Assembly: GCF_014633365.1 (NCBI RefSeq)
Contig: NC_068339.1
Coordinates: 11,927,925-11,991,924 of the forward strand
Length of the DNA stretch: 64,000 bases
DNA from: Diospyros lotus
Lineage: Eukaryota > Streptophyta > Magnoliopsida > Ericales > Ebenaceae
Direction of reading: 5' to 3'
The position numbers were made by a program, and so were the translations under genes. The notes under the pieces were generated by a model. The model was not told where the DNA came from. It ran no database searches and was given only the letters and a program-made list of their open reading frames with translations. Shown here piece by piece: positions 25,189 to 37,279 of this stretch; positions within the stretch are counted from its first letter, which is position 1, and the number at the start of each line of letters is the position of its first letter.

Positions 25189-28058
25189 TGTAACGTCTCA
25201 TTAATGAGTCTATGTATTATTGATATTTTATTTCAAACGCTATGCGAATTTAATGATGAAATTATTTTATAAGAATATTAGTGGTCGAACTGAGCATTTG
25301 AAGCATGGTGATCCATGAGCCCATTAGTGAAATGCTAAATTTGGGTAAATATGAATTAAATAGATGTGGGGGGAAAATGTATAAATATTTTTGGTGTTGA
25401 TAAAGAGGTAATTATTGAGAGTATTATTTTTGAGAAAATGAAAATAAATGAAATAGTGTGTAGGCGAATATTTAAGATATGAGTTATGTGTATTGTGCAA
25501 TGGGTTTTGGGCAAAGGGTTAAAAGGCCCAATAAAAGTGGAAGCTTGATAAATTTAACTTTAATGGATGTGGGCCAAGAATGGAGAGGTCCAATAAAAGT
25601 GGATTTGAAATTTGATGATAAATGAGTTGAGGCCTTTGGGCCTAATATAAGTTAAATATTTTCTATGTTAATCCAATGGACCAAGTATGAATTAGGCTAT
25701 TTTATTTAGATGGGCTTGGTCCATGTAGCAAGTGGGTATTGATAATGAATTTTATTATATATAATTTTGTGTGTAAAATGTTTGATTAAAGTAAAAGAGA
25801 AAGGAAATGAAATAAGAAGCAAATGTCTAAAGAGGGCATATCTTTTGTATGTGGTGAGAGAAAAAGGCAAGGGCAATGTTGTAAATTGCATAATGAAGTG
25901 AATAAAGAAATTGGAAAGGAAAAAAAAAGAAAATTAAATTAACAAAATCCAAAAAAGGGCTTGTTAAAGTGTTGTGTGGTGGTTATGTAGTAGGCTTGAA
26001 CCAAGGGTTTGTAGCCCAAAGAAAGTGATGGATTGAAAGATTTTATGGACCTAGCATGGATGGGCTCTTGAGTAGGCTTGGGCCATTTGTAAGTGGGCCT
26101 TTGCATACACATATATATGTGTGTTAATTGTGTGAGTAAATTGGTGGTTAAAAGAAAAGGAATAAGGAAAATGGAAATAAAAGCTAAAAGTCTATAAGGG
26201 GCTTCATAAAGTGATGTGTGTGTGTGTGGTGTAAGGGGGCAAAAAAAGAAAGAAAATAAGGATTTGGTGGGTTTTTGGATGGCTGGCGAGAGGGTGTCCA
26301 TACCCTCTTGCTTCTTTTACAATTTTCCTTCTTCTTCTTCTCTCTTCTCTTGGCTTTCTCGGCAGTTCTTCTCCATCATCTTCTTCATCTTTTTCTTCTC
26401 TTCTTCTTCCATTGTTGGTTGGGAAGCAAACTCAACTGAAGGGTCTTCATCATCTTCTTGGTCTCTCCATTTTAAGGCAAGCATTCATCTCCATTTCTTC
26501 TATTTTGATGCAAGTTTCCAAGTTATGTATATTCATATCCTCAAATGGCGTTTGAAAAGATTGAGTTAAATGATTGGCTTTCATCTGTTCTTAAATGTGA
26601 GTTTCCTTCAAAGAGGTCAATGGGTCTTTTTGTTGGGTCTCCATGGGGCTTGTTCTTCCCCATATTTCTTTCATGGAATGGCAACTTGGGGGTTAGGAGA
26701 TTAGCCATGGGTTGTTTTGGAATGGTTTTGGGGTGTTTAGTGAGCATTTTGAGTGTTTTTGGTGGATTTTTGGCCCTTTTTGTGCGTTTTCGACCAAGTC
26801 GACTCATCCAGGAGGTCAAGTCGACTCGGACCGAGTCGACTCGATTTTGGGCGAGTCAACTCGGGTAAAGTCGAGTCGACTCAGCCGCAGCTTTGACTAC
26901 TACTCATGCTTCGCTTTTTCGGCCATAACTTTTAATGTATAACTCGGAATTGCGATCCGTTTGAAGAGTCATAAACTAGACTTCAAGGGATTTAATTTGA
27001 TATATAATATGATATATTTTGGTTATTATTTTAGTGGTTTAAGGCTTTCCTAATTCTATATTACCCATAACGATCATGTTTTGGGAAGTTGTTTTGTTAT
27101 GCTTTTGGTTAGCATGTCCGCAGCACTTTCTTATCTTGTGTGATGCATGACTATCATTATCTTAGTGCCTCTTAATATTATTTTTGCGCAGCTGCTAAGT
27201 TCCGTAAGTGTGAGACGGGATATCCCAATGAGGGCATGGCGCGGGTGAGGTGGCCATAAACCCTGCAGGTGATGCTCCTGCCACTGTGGTGGCTAATGGA
27301 TTTGATATATATATATATATATGTATGGATTCTTATCATGAATATGGAGGCCTAGAGGGCCAATGTGGTGCATGTATTTTTCTATCATTATATAAAATTG
27401 CATGAGCATAAGTTGGTGGTTTTTTGTGCTATGAGTCACATATGGAAATAAATGGGTTTTATGCCAGCACTTAAATTGTGCAAATATTACTATGTGAGTT
27501 GCATGTGTGCTTTGTTGCTAAGTAAGAAGATACCAATTATTGAGGTATTAATAATGATGAAGGCATGATCCAAAGCTTTGTGCTAAATGTCGGGTAGAAG
27601 TCTCCCATTGACTCTTATTTTGTGTATGCTTTCAAGGATCCATATATCTTATCTCCTTTGTTGTATTTATGCTTGCTGAGCCTTGTGGCTCACTTGTTTG
27701 CTTATTGTCATTCTAGGTAAGGAAAAATCTATAGCAGAATGAGAATTTAGTGGGGCATGAAGTTGATTGCAGATGTGTACAGAGATTTCTCTCGACCTAA
27801 AGATTTTGAGATTTGTGTGGAATGTCGGTGTCGAAAGTTATTTATCTTTGTATGATTAATGGCGTCTTTGTTTATTTTGATAAGTGTATGGCTTCAAAAG
27901 CCTTAAGAAATGTTGTAAAAATGGTTATCGCTCATATTGGAAATGAGCTTGTTTATTATATGAAGTCTTTGGTTATGTTTGCTTCTATAATCCATTTTGA
28001 AAGGACTCTCTTTTAGATGTCCTATACTAGTGGGTATATTCGGAAATGGGCCCTGACA
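25189..28058 (+). mobile_element. LTR-like non-coding insertion no. 3 (2.87 kb) inside the P450 gene
   Basis: It starts TGTAACGTCTCA and ends GGGCCCTGACA. The flanks are CCAGA (25184-25188) and CCAAA (28059-28063), a 5-bp duplication with one mismatch; taking one copy restores the P450 frame through GRDPKSWED. Plus orientation is shown by the hairpin GAGCC-TTGT-GGCTC at 27678-27691, 367 bp from the right end, followed by TCATTCTAGGTAAGG. A TTCTTC-rich stretch lies at 26320-26460 and a cluster of GTCGACTC palindromes at 26798-26883. Open frames inside have no recognisable domains. Confidence 0.85.
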
Positions 28059-28494
28059 CCAAATCTTGGGAGGACCCTAAAAAGTTTTTGCCTGAGAGGT
28101 TTCTTGACAATTTTATTGATTTCAAAGGACAAGATTTTGAACTAATTCCATTCGGCGCTGGTCGAAGAAGTTGCCCAGGTATTCATCTGGGAGTTGTGAC
28201 TGTGGAGCTTCCACTTGCTCATCTTATATGCTGCTTCAACTGGGAGCTCTACGCTGCTAGTGGGATAAAGAATAATGAAGATATCGATACAGATGTGAAA
28301 CCTGGAATATCTATGCAGAAGAAAATTCTGTTGCGTCTCTTCGCTAGGAAGTACGTACCATGGTCGTATGCTTGATGAGTAGAATATAAATAAGTAGACG
28401 TAGCTTCATGATCTCATGTATACCAGTTCTTTCAAGGAAATTAAGGGTTCAAAAAGATGAAGGGTAGGGTAGTCTTTCATCTTATTATTACTTA

Positions 28495-28941
28495 GAGAAA
28501 TTCTATTCAGAATCCAAAAATTTACTCTTCAAAACTCACGTCTCATCAAAATTTTCAATAATTTTAATATACCTCTTTTACCCCCACAACTCACAACCAA
28601 CCCTCTACTCCGATCACCTCTCATTATCGGCCATCATCTTGCATCTCTTATTGCCGGCCGTCACCTATATAAATATATATATACACACTCATACATACTT
28701 ATATATATATATACACACACAGCATGGTCACGACCATGCAACCCAGCACACACACACATATACACTCACACACCTATATAAATATATATATACACACTCA
28801 CACACACTTATATATATATATATATATACACACACAGCATGGCCACAGCCATGGTAGCCGTAGCCATGCAATCCAGCACACACACACATATACACTCACA
28901 CACCTATATAAATATATATATACACACACTCTCACACACTT

Positions 28942-28980
<39 letters not shown>

Positions 28981-30093
28981 AGTTCCATGGTCACGGCCAT
29001 GGAAACCCCCGCACCTCATGGTGCGGGGAATTAAACCTTCCTCGACTGCTAGCAATCGGGAAAGGTTGGTTTTATTTTTTTTTATTTTAATTAAATTTAT
29101 TTTATTATAATAAAATAAAATAAAAAATAAAAATTAATATAAATAAATAAATTCTAAATATCTGTATTTTAAGTAATTATAAATTAATTAATTTTAAATC
29201 ATTGTAATTAGGTGTTGAATTTTTTATACTTAAAAAAATTTAAAATTAATTAATTTATCTTATTGTTTTTTTTAAATTAATTAATTTATCTTATTGAATT
29301 AGATAAAGATACATATATTTAAAAAAATTATTTTAAATGATGATAGGATTTTTAAATTTATCTTATTGAATTAGGTAAAGATATATATATATATTAAAAA
29401 AATTATTTCAAATGATGATAGGATTTTTAGATATGTGTATTTTTAAGTAATTCAATAAAATAAATTGACTAATTTTAAATTTTTTTAAGTATTAAAAATT
29501 CAACACTTAATTACAATGATTTAAAATTTAAAATTAGTTAATTTATAATTCCTTAAAATATAGATATTTAGAATTTATTTATTTATATTAATTTTTATTT
29601 TTTTATTTTATTTTATTATAATAAAACAAATTTAATTAAAATAAAAAAAATAAAACCAGTCTTCCCCGACTGCTAGCAGTCAAGGAAGGCTTAATTCCCC
29701 GCACCGCGAGGTGCGAGGGTTTCCATGGCCGCAGCCATGGAACTTGTGTGTGTGTATATATATATAAGTGTGTGTGAGTGTGTATATATATATTTATATA
29801 GATGTGTGAGTGTATGTGTATGTGTTGGGTTGCATGGCCGTAGTTGCCATGGCTGCGGCTATGCTGTGTGTATATATATATATATATAAGTGTGTGTGAG
29901 TGTGTATATATATATTTATATAGATGATGACCGGCAATAAGAGATATAAGGTGATGGCAGATAATGAGAGGTGATCGGAGGAGAGAGTTGGCTGTGGGTT
30001 GTGGAGGTAAAAGAGGTATATTAAAATTATTGAAAATTTTGATGGAACGTGGATTTTGAAGAGTAAATTTTTAGGTTCTAAATAGAATTTTCC
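28495..30093. mobile_element. Mutator-like fold-back element (1.6 kb) just 3' of the P450
   Basis: Long inverted arms: the left arm from 28495 and the reverse complement of the right arm to 30093 share AAATTTACTCTTCAAAA, TTCAATAATTTTAATATACC and CTCCGATCACCTCTCATTAT. The terminal match is GAGAAATTCTATT against GGAAAATTCTATT. A perfect 9-bp duplication, TATTACTTA, flanks it (28486-28494 and 30094-30102), which is the Mutator-class signature. Inner arm sequence consists of TATATA/ACACAC microsatellites and CATGGCCGTAGCCATG-like small palindromes. No transposase is present, so it is non-autonomous. Confidence 0.88.
28660..29000. repeat. TATATA/CACACA compound microsatellite units in the left arm
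   Basis: Three copies of a unit of roughly 115-125 bp alternate CACACACACATATACACTCACACACC, ATATAAATATATATATAC and a CATGG-containing GC patch; here they are quoted in parts only. The reverse complement appears in the right arm at about 29740-29930. Open frames through it are simple-sequence artefacts. Confidence 0.75.
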
Positions 30094-30846
30094 TATTACT
30101 TATTAGTTTGATCTTGAAATTATAGACAATGTGATTTTTCTAATCTACGTGCATCTATTGACCACCCTTTAAAATTGCTAGCTGCATATCGTGCAAATTC
30201 AGGAGAGTGAAATTAACCTCCTCTCCAATTGTTTTTCTTTTTCCTCCTTGGTCTCCTATTGAAGCATCAAATGTGGACAATGGACGTAGCCAGCTAAAAA
30301 AAAAACAAAAAACAAAAAAATCTCATTTCTCTCTCCCTATAACTGATCCCATCCACATTAATGATGGGGTCGGCCCATGCCCATCCCCATCCCCATCCCC
30401 GACCCCAACCCCAAATCCCCCCAATACCTCGTCGACAAGGGTTTTCACCCCAAGAGGGTGTAGTGCAAGATTAAAGCACTTTAAATTTGATGTCTTATCT
30501 ATTAAAAAAAATTAAAATATCATGTTATATATGTGAATAGTTTTTAAAATAATTTAGATTAGGGGTATATCTCAAATATACATGTATAAATAAAAAAATG
30601 CATTTAAAATCATATTAGTATAATTTTTTATTTTAAAGTAAAATAAAATAAAATATTTTAAAATTCACCTTATTAGCAATGTTTCATAATTTTAAAATAA
30701 CTTGTTTACTTAATTAATAAAGAATATAATATATATTCACATATATGTTTGTATATATAATATATGTAGATAGATAATATTTATTTATATTTTTATATAT
30801 TTTTTTTACATTTATTAGAATAGATAATGTATTTATATATTAATCC

Positions 30847-30910
<64 letters not shown>

Positions 30911-32384
30911 CGCTCATTGGGACAAGACAAAGTGGGATAGGGCCACCTAATAGAGCCACCTAGGTTACATGGAAAAGGAAATAAGAAACATTTCATATTT
31001 TTTTAAATAATTAGAAAATAAAAACAAGGGGTAAATTAAAAAAAATGTATAAGAGTTTTTTTTGTAAATATAATTTTTAATATAAAAAATAGTTTAAACA
31101 TAATACAAACAAATATAAATAATAAATATAAGTTTCATATATAATGCATTCAAATAAATATAAATATAAAGTTCACAATGTATTTAAATAATCAACAATA
31201 TTTATAATTAGAGTCAACTATTAGAAACATCAAGTTAAGGGAGTAACATACACAAAAATGAGTCAAATTTAACAATTGAATTTTTGTAGGTTTGACTTTT
31301 AAGTTTTTAGCAAAAATAGAAAGCGCACTGTCAATCGCCATGGGCCACTGCAGCTAATGGTTTTCGATGATCAAAGGCACCCAACACTCTTACTCTCAAC
31401 AACCAACATATCCAAAATCTAGCAAGATTCAAATGTCAAATTGTAGTAGATCTAGGTTAAATTTTTCTGCCAAATGCGCCTATGTACATATATATTAATG
31501 GATCTTGTTGCAAAAGTAGTTAATAAAACTGAAAGACTTACACCCTCGTAGATCTAGACCACTTTCATAGTGAAAATGTGGTCGGATTGAAGATTGGGCG
31601 GTCGAATTTTATAAAATTCGTGAATCCAAAAGTGTTCTAGAGATATTGTTGTAAAGAAAATTAGAGAGAAAAAGAGAGAATTCAAATGATAAAATGGTGG
31701 CAACCGAGAAAAGGAACGACTGGCAACAAGGAATGGTGATCTTCGGTAAGGGAATGGTTAGATAGCAGCAAGAAGAGATGACTACTGGAAGCGAGGGAAC
31801 AACGACGATGAGAGACCATCAAGAGCAACAAGCTTTGACTATCGAAAGAGGAAACTTTGGGATTCGAAAACAAAGTATTGAAAGAAAAAGAAGAATACTA
31901 TAAAAAGAAAGGGAATTTTTGAATTTGTGATATTGGGTTGCCAAAAACCTGTTTTTGGCCATTTTATATAATTTGTGAAATGGCCCAGAATGTTTTGCAA
32001 ATTATAGAAACAGTCTAAAAAATGTTTTAGGCCATTTTTACTGTTTTCGAAACAAGAAACGATTCGAAAATACCCAAAATGGAGTCTCTGAACCATTCCA
32101 TGCTTCAAAGAGGGCCACCTCATCTAGATTAAAAAATAATTAGGGATTCTTTAAACTTATTTCAACTCTGGGTAAAAAGTTTGATTCCGCTCAACCAAAA
32201 CAAAAATAAAACAAGTCCCCACAAATCATTTTGCCAACCCTAATCCACATATACGTTTAGGGGTCAATTTTTTGCACTATCTTAGCAAAATTTCTTATCA
32301 TTCAAAGTGGTAATTTAGCAGTTGGCACACTTTCAAATCATCATATTGCCAGTTTGAAGTTACAATTTTCAACTGTGTTGAGCC

Positions 32385-32431
<47 letters not shown>

Positions 32432-33499
32432 CAGAAGGAGATTCTTGTGAAGGTATTAAGAATGGTTAAGCACTTAACATTTAGATAGGTCGCTGTAATA
32501 AAATGGTCTTCTCTGTTCATATTTTGTAATGAAGAAATGTAAACTTAGTTGTTCAGAAGAAAATTTTGTATCTTTTAAATTTGATTTTATGTTTTATAAA
32601 ATAAATGATATACCTACAAAAATCATATAAATGTACTAAAAAATCCGTAAAAGTGAATTAGATTAGAAGTAGAAATATGATATTATTTATATTAAAAATC
32701 TGTAAAAATATATTATTTTTCATCTCTAGGTAAGATGATTTTGCTTCAATCACAACCGTCCAAAATTCTAAATGAATATATATATATGTGTGTATAGACA
32801 ACATGCTTCCCCACCTCCATTGTTCCATTGTTCTTTGGTGTATTGACTGCTTCATTTGTCTTTGTTTCTTTAATTATCACATTAATTTTATAAAATAGGT
32901 AATTGTCTCTCACTATAAGAAGGGGTATTGTATACTTTTTTAAGTTAAGAGAGTGTTAATTATAAACACAACATATTTAGTAAATTGTTTTTAATTGAAT
33001 TATATTATATCATATTCACAAAATTATAAAACAATATGATTGGTATGATGGTTCAATATTTTCGAGTAAACAAGCAATATAGTCGTGTCCTGGTTACAGT
33101 TTCTAATTTGAGCTCATCCAATAAGGTTTTGACACGCGCGTCTAATTACAGCTACTTCAGATAGTTCTGTCATCAAAAAAAGATTCTGCCACTCCACATT
33201 TTGCTGGCTTCCAGGCTAGCACGACCTTCGGGAAAAAGAATCCCAACGGCTCTCCTCAGCATGCGCTGGCTTCCAGACCAAACATGTTACCGTTATGTGG
33301 GCCCCTTGTGAGTCTCCCCAGAATATATGGCCGTTGCTCAGCTCACCAAACCACCCACGCATTGAAATTAAGGTCGGTTGTTCTGGCTTGTTATATTTCA
33401 TTTTCTCCTCCCATTTTCCTTCTGAACTTTGATTCTCTGACATTTTCTTGTACCCAAATTCAGTGATCTCTTTCATTCTTCAGTTGCATTCAAGTCAAG
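30094..33499. other. Intergenic region between the fold-back element and the patellin gene
   Basis: No gene is recognised. Visible simple repeats are a CCCCAT-type patch near 30378-30420, an (AT)n-(AG)n tract at about 30848-30908 and an (ATT)n tract at about 32388-32431. The stretch 31265-32130 is less AT-rich but has only short unsupported frames. The last 300 bp before 33500 is likely promoter and 5' untranslated sequence of the patellin gene and includes a CT-rich stretch near 33395-33480. Confidence 0.55.
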
Positions 33500-35386
33500 A
33501 TGACTGTGGAGGTTAAAGCCGAGGAAACCCAGGTGGCCGAAGTTGTTGACTCGGAGCAACCACACGCAATGGAGGATTTAAAGGTGGAAGAATCGAAGGC
33601 GAGGGCAGTCGAGAAGAGTTCTTCCTTCAAGGAGGAGAGCAACTTTCTCTCTGATCTGAAAGAGCATGAGAAGAAGGCCCTGAACGAGCTCAAATCCAAG
33701 CTCGAAGAGGCCATTATCGGAGACAATCTCTTCAAGAAAGAGCAGCACCAAGAGAAGGAGAAAACTGTGCCAGAAGAGACGGCAAAAGAAGAGGACAACC
33801 CTGTGAAGGAAAAGGATGAAGAAGAACAGGAGAAACCAGCCCAAGAAAGTGAAGAAGAAGAAGCTGTTGAATCTGTAAAAGGCCTCGAAAGTGGTGAAGT
33901 TGACAAGGATGTTTCGCTTTGGGGAATACCCCTTTTGCCTAGCAAGGGTTCCGAGCGTTTAGATGTGCTTCTCCTGAAGTTTTTGAGGGCTAGGGACTTC
34001 AAGGTGAATGATGCATACCAGATGCTCGAGAAAACACTTCAATGGAGGAAGGACTTCAAGGCTGATTCAATCTTGGATGAGGATTTGGGCGCTGATCTGG
34101 CCCCAGTTGGCTATATGAGCGGCATTGATCGCGAAGGCCACCCCATCTGTTACAACATTTTTGGGGCACTAGGTAGTGAGGAGCTCTACCAGAAGGTATT
34201 CGGGAGCCAGGAGAAGCGCGAGCTGTTCTTGAGATGGAGGTTCCAGTTGATGGAGAAGGGTATCCAGAAGCTTGATTTCAAGCCCGGTGGTATAAATTCG
34301 TTGCTTCAGATCAATGATCTCAAGAACGCGCCGGGCCCATCGAAGAAGGAGCTGAGGGCAGCCACAAAGCAAGCTGTTGGGCTTCTCCAGGACAACTACC
34401 CTGAATTTGTGGCAAGAAATGTAAGGCATTTCCACTTTCCCACTTCATTTTTGGCAGCTATGGTAGATATGATTCTGTGAAGCTTTTGTTGAAAAATTTG
34501 GTGGGTCTGAGTTAAATTTCTTCGTTGTGTAGATATTCATCAATGTCCCTTTCTGGTACTACGCCTTCAATGCCCTGTTATCTCCTTTCATAACGCAAAG
34601 AACCAAGAGCAAATTTGTGGTTGCTCGCCCCGGGAAGGTCACCGAGACCCTGCTCAAGTAAAACTCCTCTTAATGTGCCATTCCTGAATCTTCATATCTA
34701 AGTCAATTAGCAAGAGATATATTGATTGAGTGGATTTTTCATTGTAGGAACGTAGAGCACTTGAGACCAAACCATTCTAATTTTTGTGTTCTCTCTTATT
34801 TTCTGTGTGATGTATGTGTAATGAGATCTTATCAAGTGGTATTAGAGTCACCTAACAAGACACGTGAAACTTGATCAAAACTTCAACAGGTACATCCCAG
34901 TGGAGGAAATTCTCATCAAATATGGTGGCCTCAAAAGGGACAACGACTTTGAGTTCTCACTGGAAGATGGCAAAGCCACGGAACTTGTCATCAAGGGCGG
35001 ATCAAAAGACACCATTGAAATACCCACAGCAGAGGTACCAAACACTTTGTTTCTCTGTTTACTATGCAAGTAAAGATGGCTTTTTAATGCTTGACAAAAA
35101 CTTGACCTTTGATGTGGTTTCTGTACAGGTTGGAAGCAAATTCATCTGGGATCTCACAGTTTTGGGCTGGGAAGTGACCTACAAGGAGGAATTTGTCCCC
35201 AGCGATGAGGGCTCTTACACCATCATTGTTCAGAAGGTGAAGAAGATGAACTGCAATGAAGAAGCGGTTCGCAACAGTTTCAGGAACAATGAACCTGGGA
35301 AAATTGTGCTGACAATTGGGAATCCATCCAGCAAGAAGAAGAAGGTTTTCTACCGATACAAGACCCAGAAAAGTGTCTGCTTCTGA
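33500..35386 (+). CDS. PATL4-like: Patellin (SEC14/CRAL-TRIO and GOLD domain phosphoinositide-binding protein)
   Basis: Patellins bind phosphoinositides and act in membrane trafficking and cell-plate formation. Predicted exons are 33500-34420, 34533-34657, 34890-35034 and 35129-35386, all with GT-AG borders and consistent phase, giving 482 residues. Residues 1-135 are acidic and Lys/Glu-rich, with the patellin signature FLSDLKEHEKKALNEL near 49-64. The CRAL-TRIO N-terminal segment (LLKFLRARDFKVNDAY) is at about 158-173, the SEC14 lipid-binding domain at about 200-350 (IFINVPFWYYAFN opens exon 2), and the GOLD domain at about 365-475 (IWDLTVLGWEVTYKEEF). The fairly short acidic N-terminus and SSKKKKV end suggest PATL4 over PATL1/2, but subtype is less sure than family. 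Start choice: first in-frame ATG, with upstream sequence of non-coding type. This is the only host gene in the window that looks intact. Confidence 0.93.
34837..34849 (+). other. Primer-binding-site-like motif in patellin intron 2
   Basis: TGGTATTAGAGTC lies about 40 bp upstream of the exon 3 acceptor. It resembles the retroelement primer-binding site TGGTATCAGAGC, also present in this window at 37268 and, in variant form, at 19020. The sequence before it (TGTGATGTATGTG...TTATCAAG) is compatible with the end of a worn LTR. It may be a retroelement scrap that now forms part of the intron. Confidence 0.45.
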
Positions 35387-36952
35387 AAGATACATATATT
35401 GATTATATATTTGTGCTACATATACATTCAATACTGTTTATAGCTGTTCTTCAAGTTTGGATTGAGAGAGTGTGCTAGGTGAAGAGTGAGCAGCTCACTA
35501 TTTTATGTTGGATTTTTTATTTCTTGAGATTCATTCTTTGGGGACATAATGATCATTCTTTTATTGATTTGCATGCAACATTTTTTGTAATCAGTTTTCC
35601 AACATGCCATTTTGCAATGGGCTGGTAGCCGCTGGTGATACATTTTTACCCAGGACTTGGGTTAGACGTGCAAGCCTAAGCTGAACTAAAGTTGATTTAG
35701 GTGCAAGTTAAAATCTTATGAAATGAACAAGGCACTTTTAACACGATTGGGAGATGCAGCTGACTAATTCAGAGGAAAATAGGGGCAAGATCTGAGTTGA
35801 AATTAATCTCAAGAAAGAAATAGTTCAAGCAAGAGGAGCAATTCATGAGTATTCCAATCTGAAACTCAGTTTTTCTTTTTACTAGATAAAACATTGAAAC
35901 GGGCAACCTAGACAAGCGGCTTGACAAAACCCAAATCCAGGCTGCAATCTAGAGAATCTAACAAATGGCGCAATAGAAATACCAAAAGCAACTAAACAAT
36001 CAAGTCAAGACTACTGAAAAACACAAATAACGCAGTAGCAGTCTAGCCCATCACCTTCAACGACAATGGGAAGGGACAAATAACACAGTAGTAGTCTAGA
36101 AGTGACGGAGCGCGAAACAAAGAATTTCAAGCGAAAACCTTAAGAACACGAAAACTGGAATCCACCAGAAATTTGGAGTAAAACTCACAGAATAATTTTA
36201 TTCAAAAGCTGACTCTAATAAAGAGGAAAATAGTCTAAATACTTCCAGCAACCCTAAAAACGCAAGAAAAATGAAAAAAAAAAAACCCTAAAATAGACAT
36301 AAAAACTGAAAAAACGAAAATAGACATTAACTTAAAATACTGTTTTAACTCATATTATAATAGCTATTCTGAGCTCATACGCCAAATCTGCAAATTACTG
36401 TTTCGCCCCTTACGGTCCAACTCTTATTCAATCCATTCAGCCATCCGTTCTACATCAATAAGCAAGCTCAATATGTAAGAAAACAAATATGGATGCAATA
36501 TTGTCCCAACAAAAAAAATCCATCTACTCCGATGAACATTTTCATTGATGGTCCAAGGATCATGAACAATAGTGCATATATAGGGGCCTAAGTAAAATAG
36601 CTTAAGAGACCTTAAAGAGGGATGATAATTATCTATAAGTTCAACGCACTCTCCCAGAAAGGCCATGACCACGAAGATGGAAAGTGGACTGGTGGGAGGG
36701 GTTCTAAATGTTGGGGCCGTACACAGTCAGTCAGAGCATCAAACCTCACTGTTGGCATTGTTGGGGATGCGCTCACATGATCGGTTGTAGGACTATCCAG
36801 GTATGGGATTCGTAGACCAAGAGTCTTTAGCTCAATCCTAAGATCCCGCGGCTAATTTATCAAAATCCAACAAAGGCCGCACCTTGAGCTACAACTAGTG
36901 ATGACAAGAGGGGTTTTTGACCAAAGTTGATAGACAGGGCTTGGAAAGAGTC
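35387..36952. other. Downstream of patellin: 3' untranslated and intergenic sequence
   Basis: The first 200-250 bp is probably the patellin 3' untranslated region. Beyond it I see no gene, RNA gene or named element. Small open frames, such as one near 36424-36672 on the minus strand, have no recognisable motifs. Confidence 0.5.
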
Positions 36953-37266
36953 TGTTTGATGGTTGACATTTCAGTTCTAACTTACTACTTTTTCGTTTGT
37001 TATTTTTTTTATTTTCTCATTTGACTTTGTCAAAATTAGTTGCTTGATTATCTAAGCTTAGTAGACGATAATGGTTATTAGTGGCAGTTATTTCTCAATT
37101 TATTTCATCCACTCTATGATCATGGCTGCTAGATAAGAAAGTTTGTTATTTTCTACTTGTATAAATTCTACAGTTTGAATGAATGAAAAGGCTGAAATTT
37201 TCAAACATTTTATGTTATTGTTTTTACAATTCTAAAACTATGGTTGTTCCGTTTCAACTTCCAACA
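36953..37266 (+). repeat. 5' LTR of the Copia element
   Basis: A 314-bp repeat from TGTTTGATGG to CTTCCAACA. It aligns along its whole length with 46512-46826, sharing for example TTTCTCAATTTATTTCATCC and TAAATTCTACAGTTTGAATG. Confidence 0.9.
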
Positions 37267-37267
37267 G

Positions 37268-37279
37268 TGGTATCAGAGC
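37268..37279 (+). promoter_or_regulatory. Copia primer-binding site
   Basis: TGGTATCAGAGC, one base after the LTR end, complementary to the 3' end region of plant initiator tRNA-Met. It is the standard Copia minus-strand priming site. Confidence 0.9.

Larger units (their letters stand above)
23477..28375 (+). pseudogene. Cytochrome P450 (CYP71-clan, A-type), broken
   Basis: An ER-anchored haem monooxygenase of the plant A-type family. The N-terminus has a hydrophobic anchor (MEFLLLLSMITII) and the PPGPPQLPLIGN hinge. Exon 2 has AGTHT (oxygen-binding I-helix), ETLR (ExxR) and, after an insertion, PERF and FGAGRRSCPG with the haem-ligand Cys. Predicted structure: exon 1 23477-24358, GT-AG intron to 24867, exon 2 24868-25183, then 28059-28375. 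With the insertion removed the frame holds and the length would be 504 codons, normal for the family. Lesions: TAG at 23798-23800 (codon 108, in LS-x-NG, where Tyr is usual), TAG at 24245-24247 (codon 257), and the 2.87-kb LTR-like element between the I-helix and haem-binding regions. Substrate cannot be inferred. The ATG at 23477 is preferred to 23459 because it begins the anchor directly. Confidence 0.9.

Noticed and set aside
26541..26942. Open frames of 76-107 codons near 26545-26942 as a new gene within insertion no. 3
   Set aside because: Frames overlap on both strands, have no recognisable motif and are not conserved in sister insertions as far as I can see.
28639..29110. Overlapping frames rich in His, Thr, Tyr and Ile
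   Set aside because: Pure TATATA/CACACA microsatellite translation.
33578..34435. Minus-strand and alternative-frame reading frames across the patellin exon
   Set aside because: They are shadows of the conserved patellin frame.
36424..36672. 82-codon minus-strand frame between patellin and the Copia
   Set aside because: No domain, splice context or composition supports a gene.
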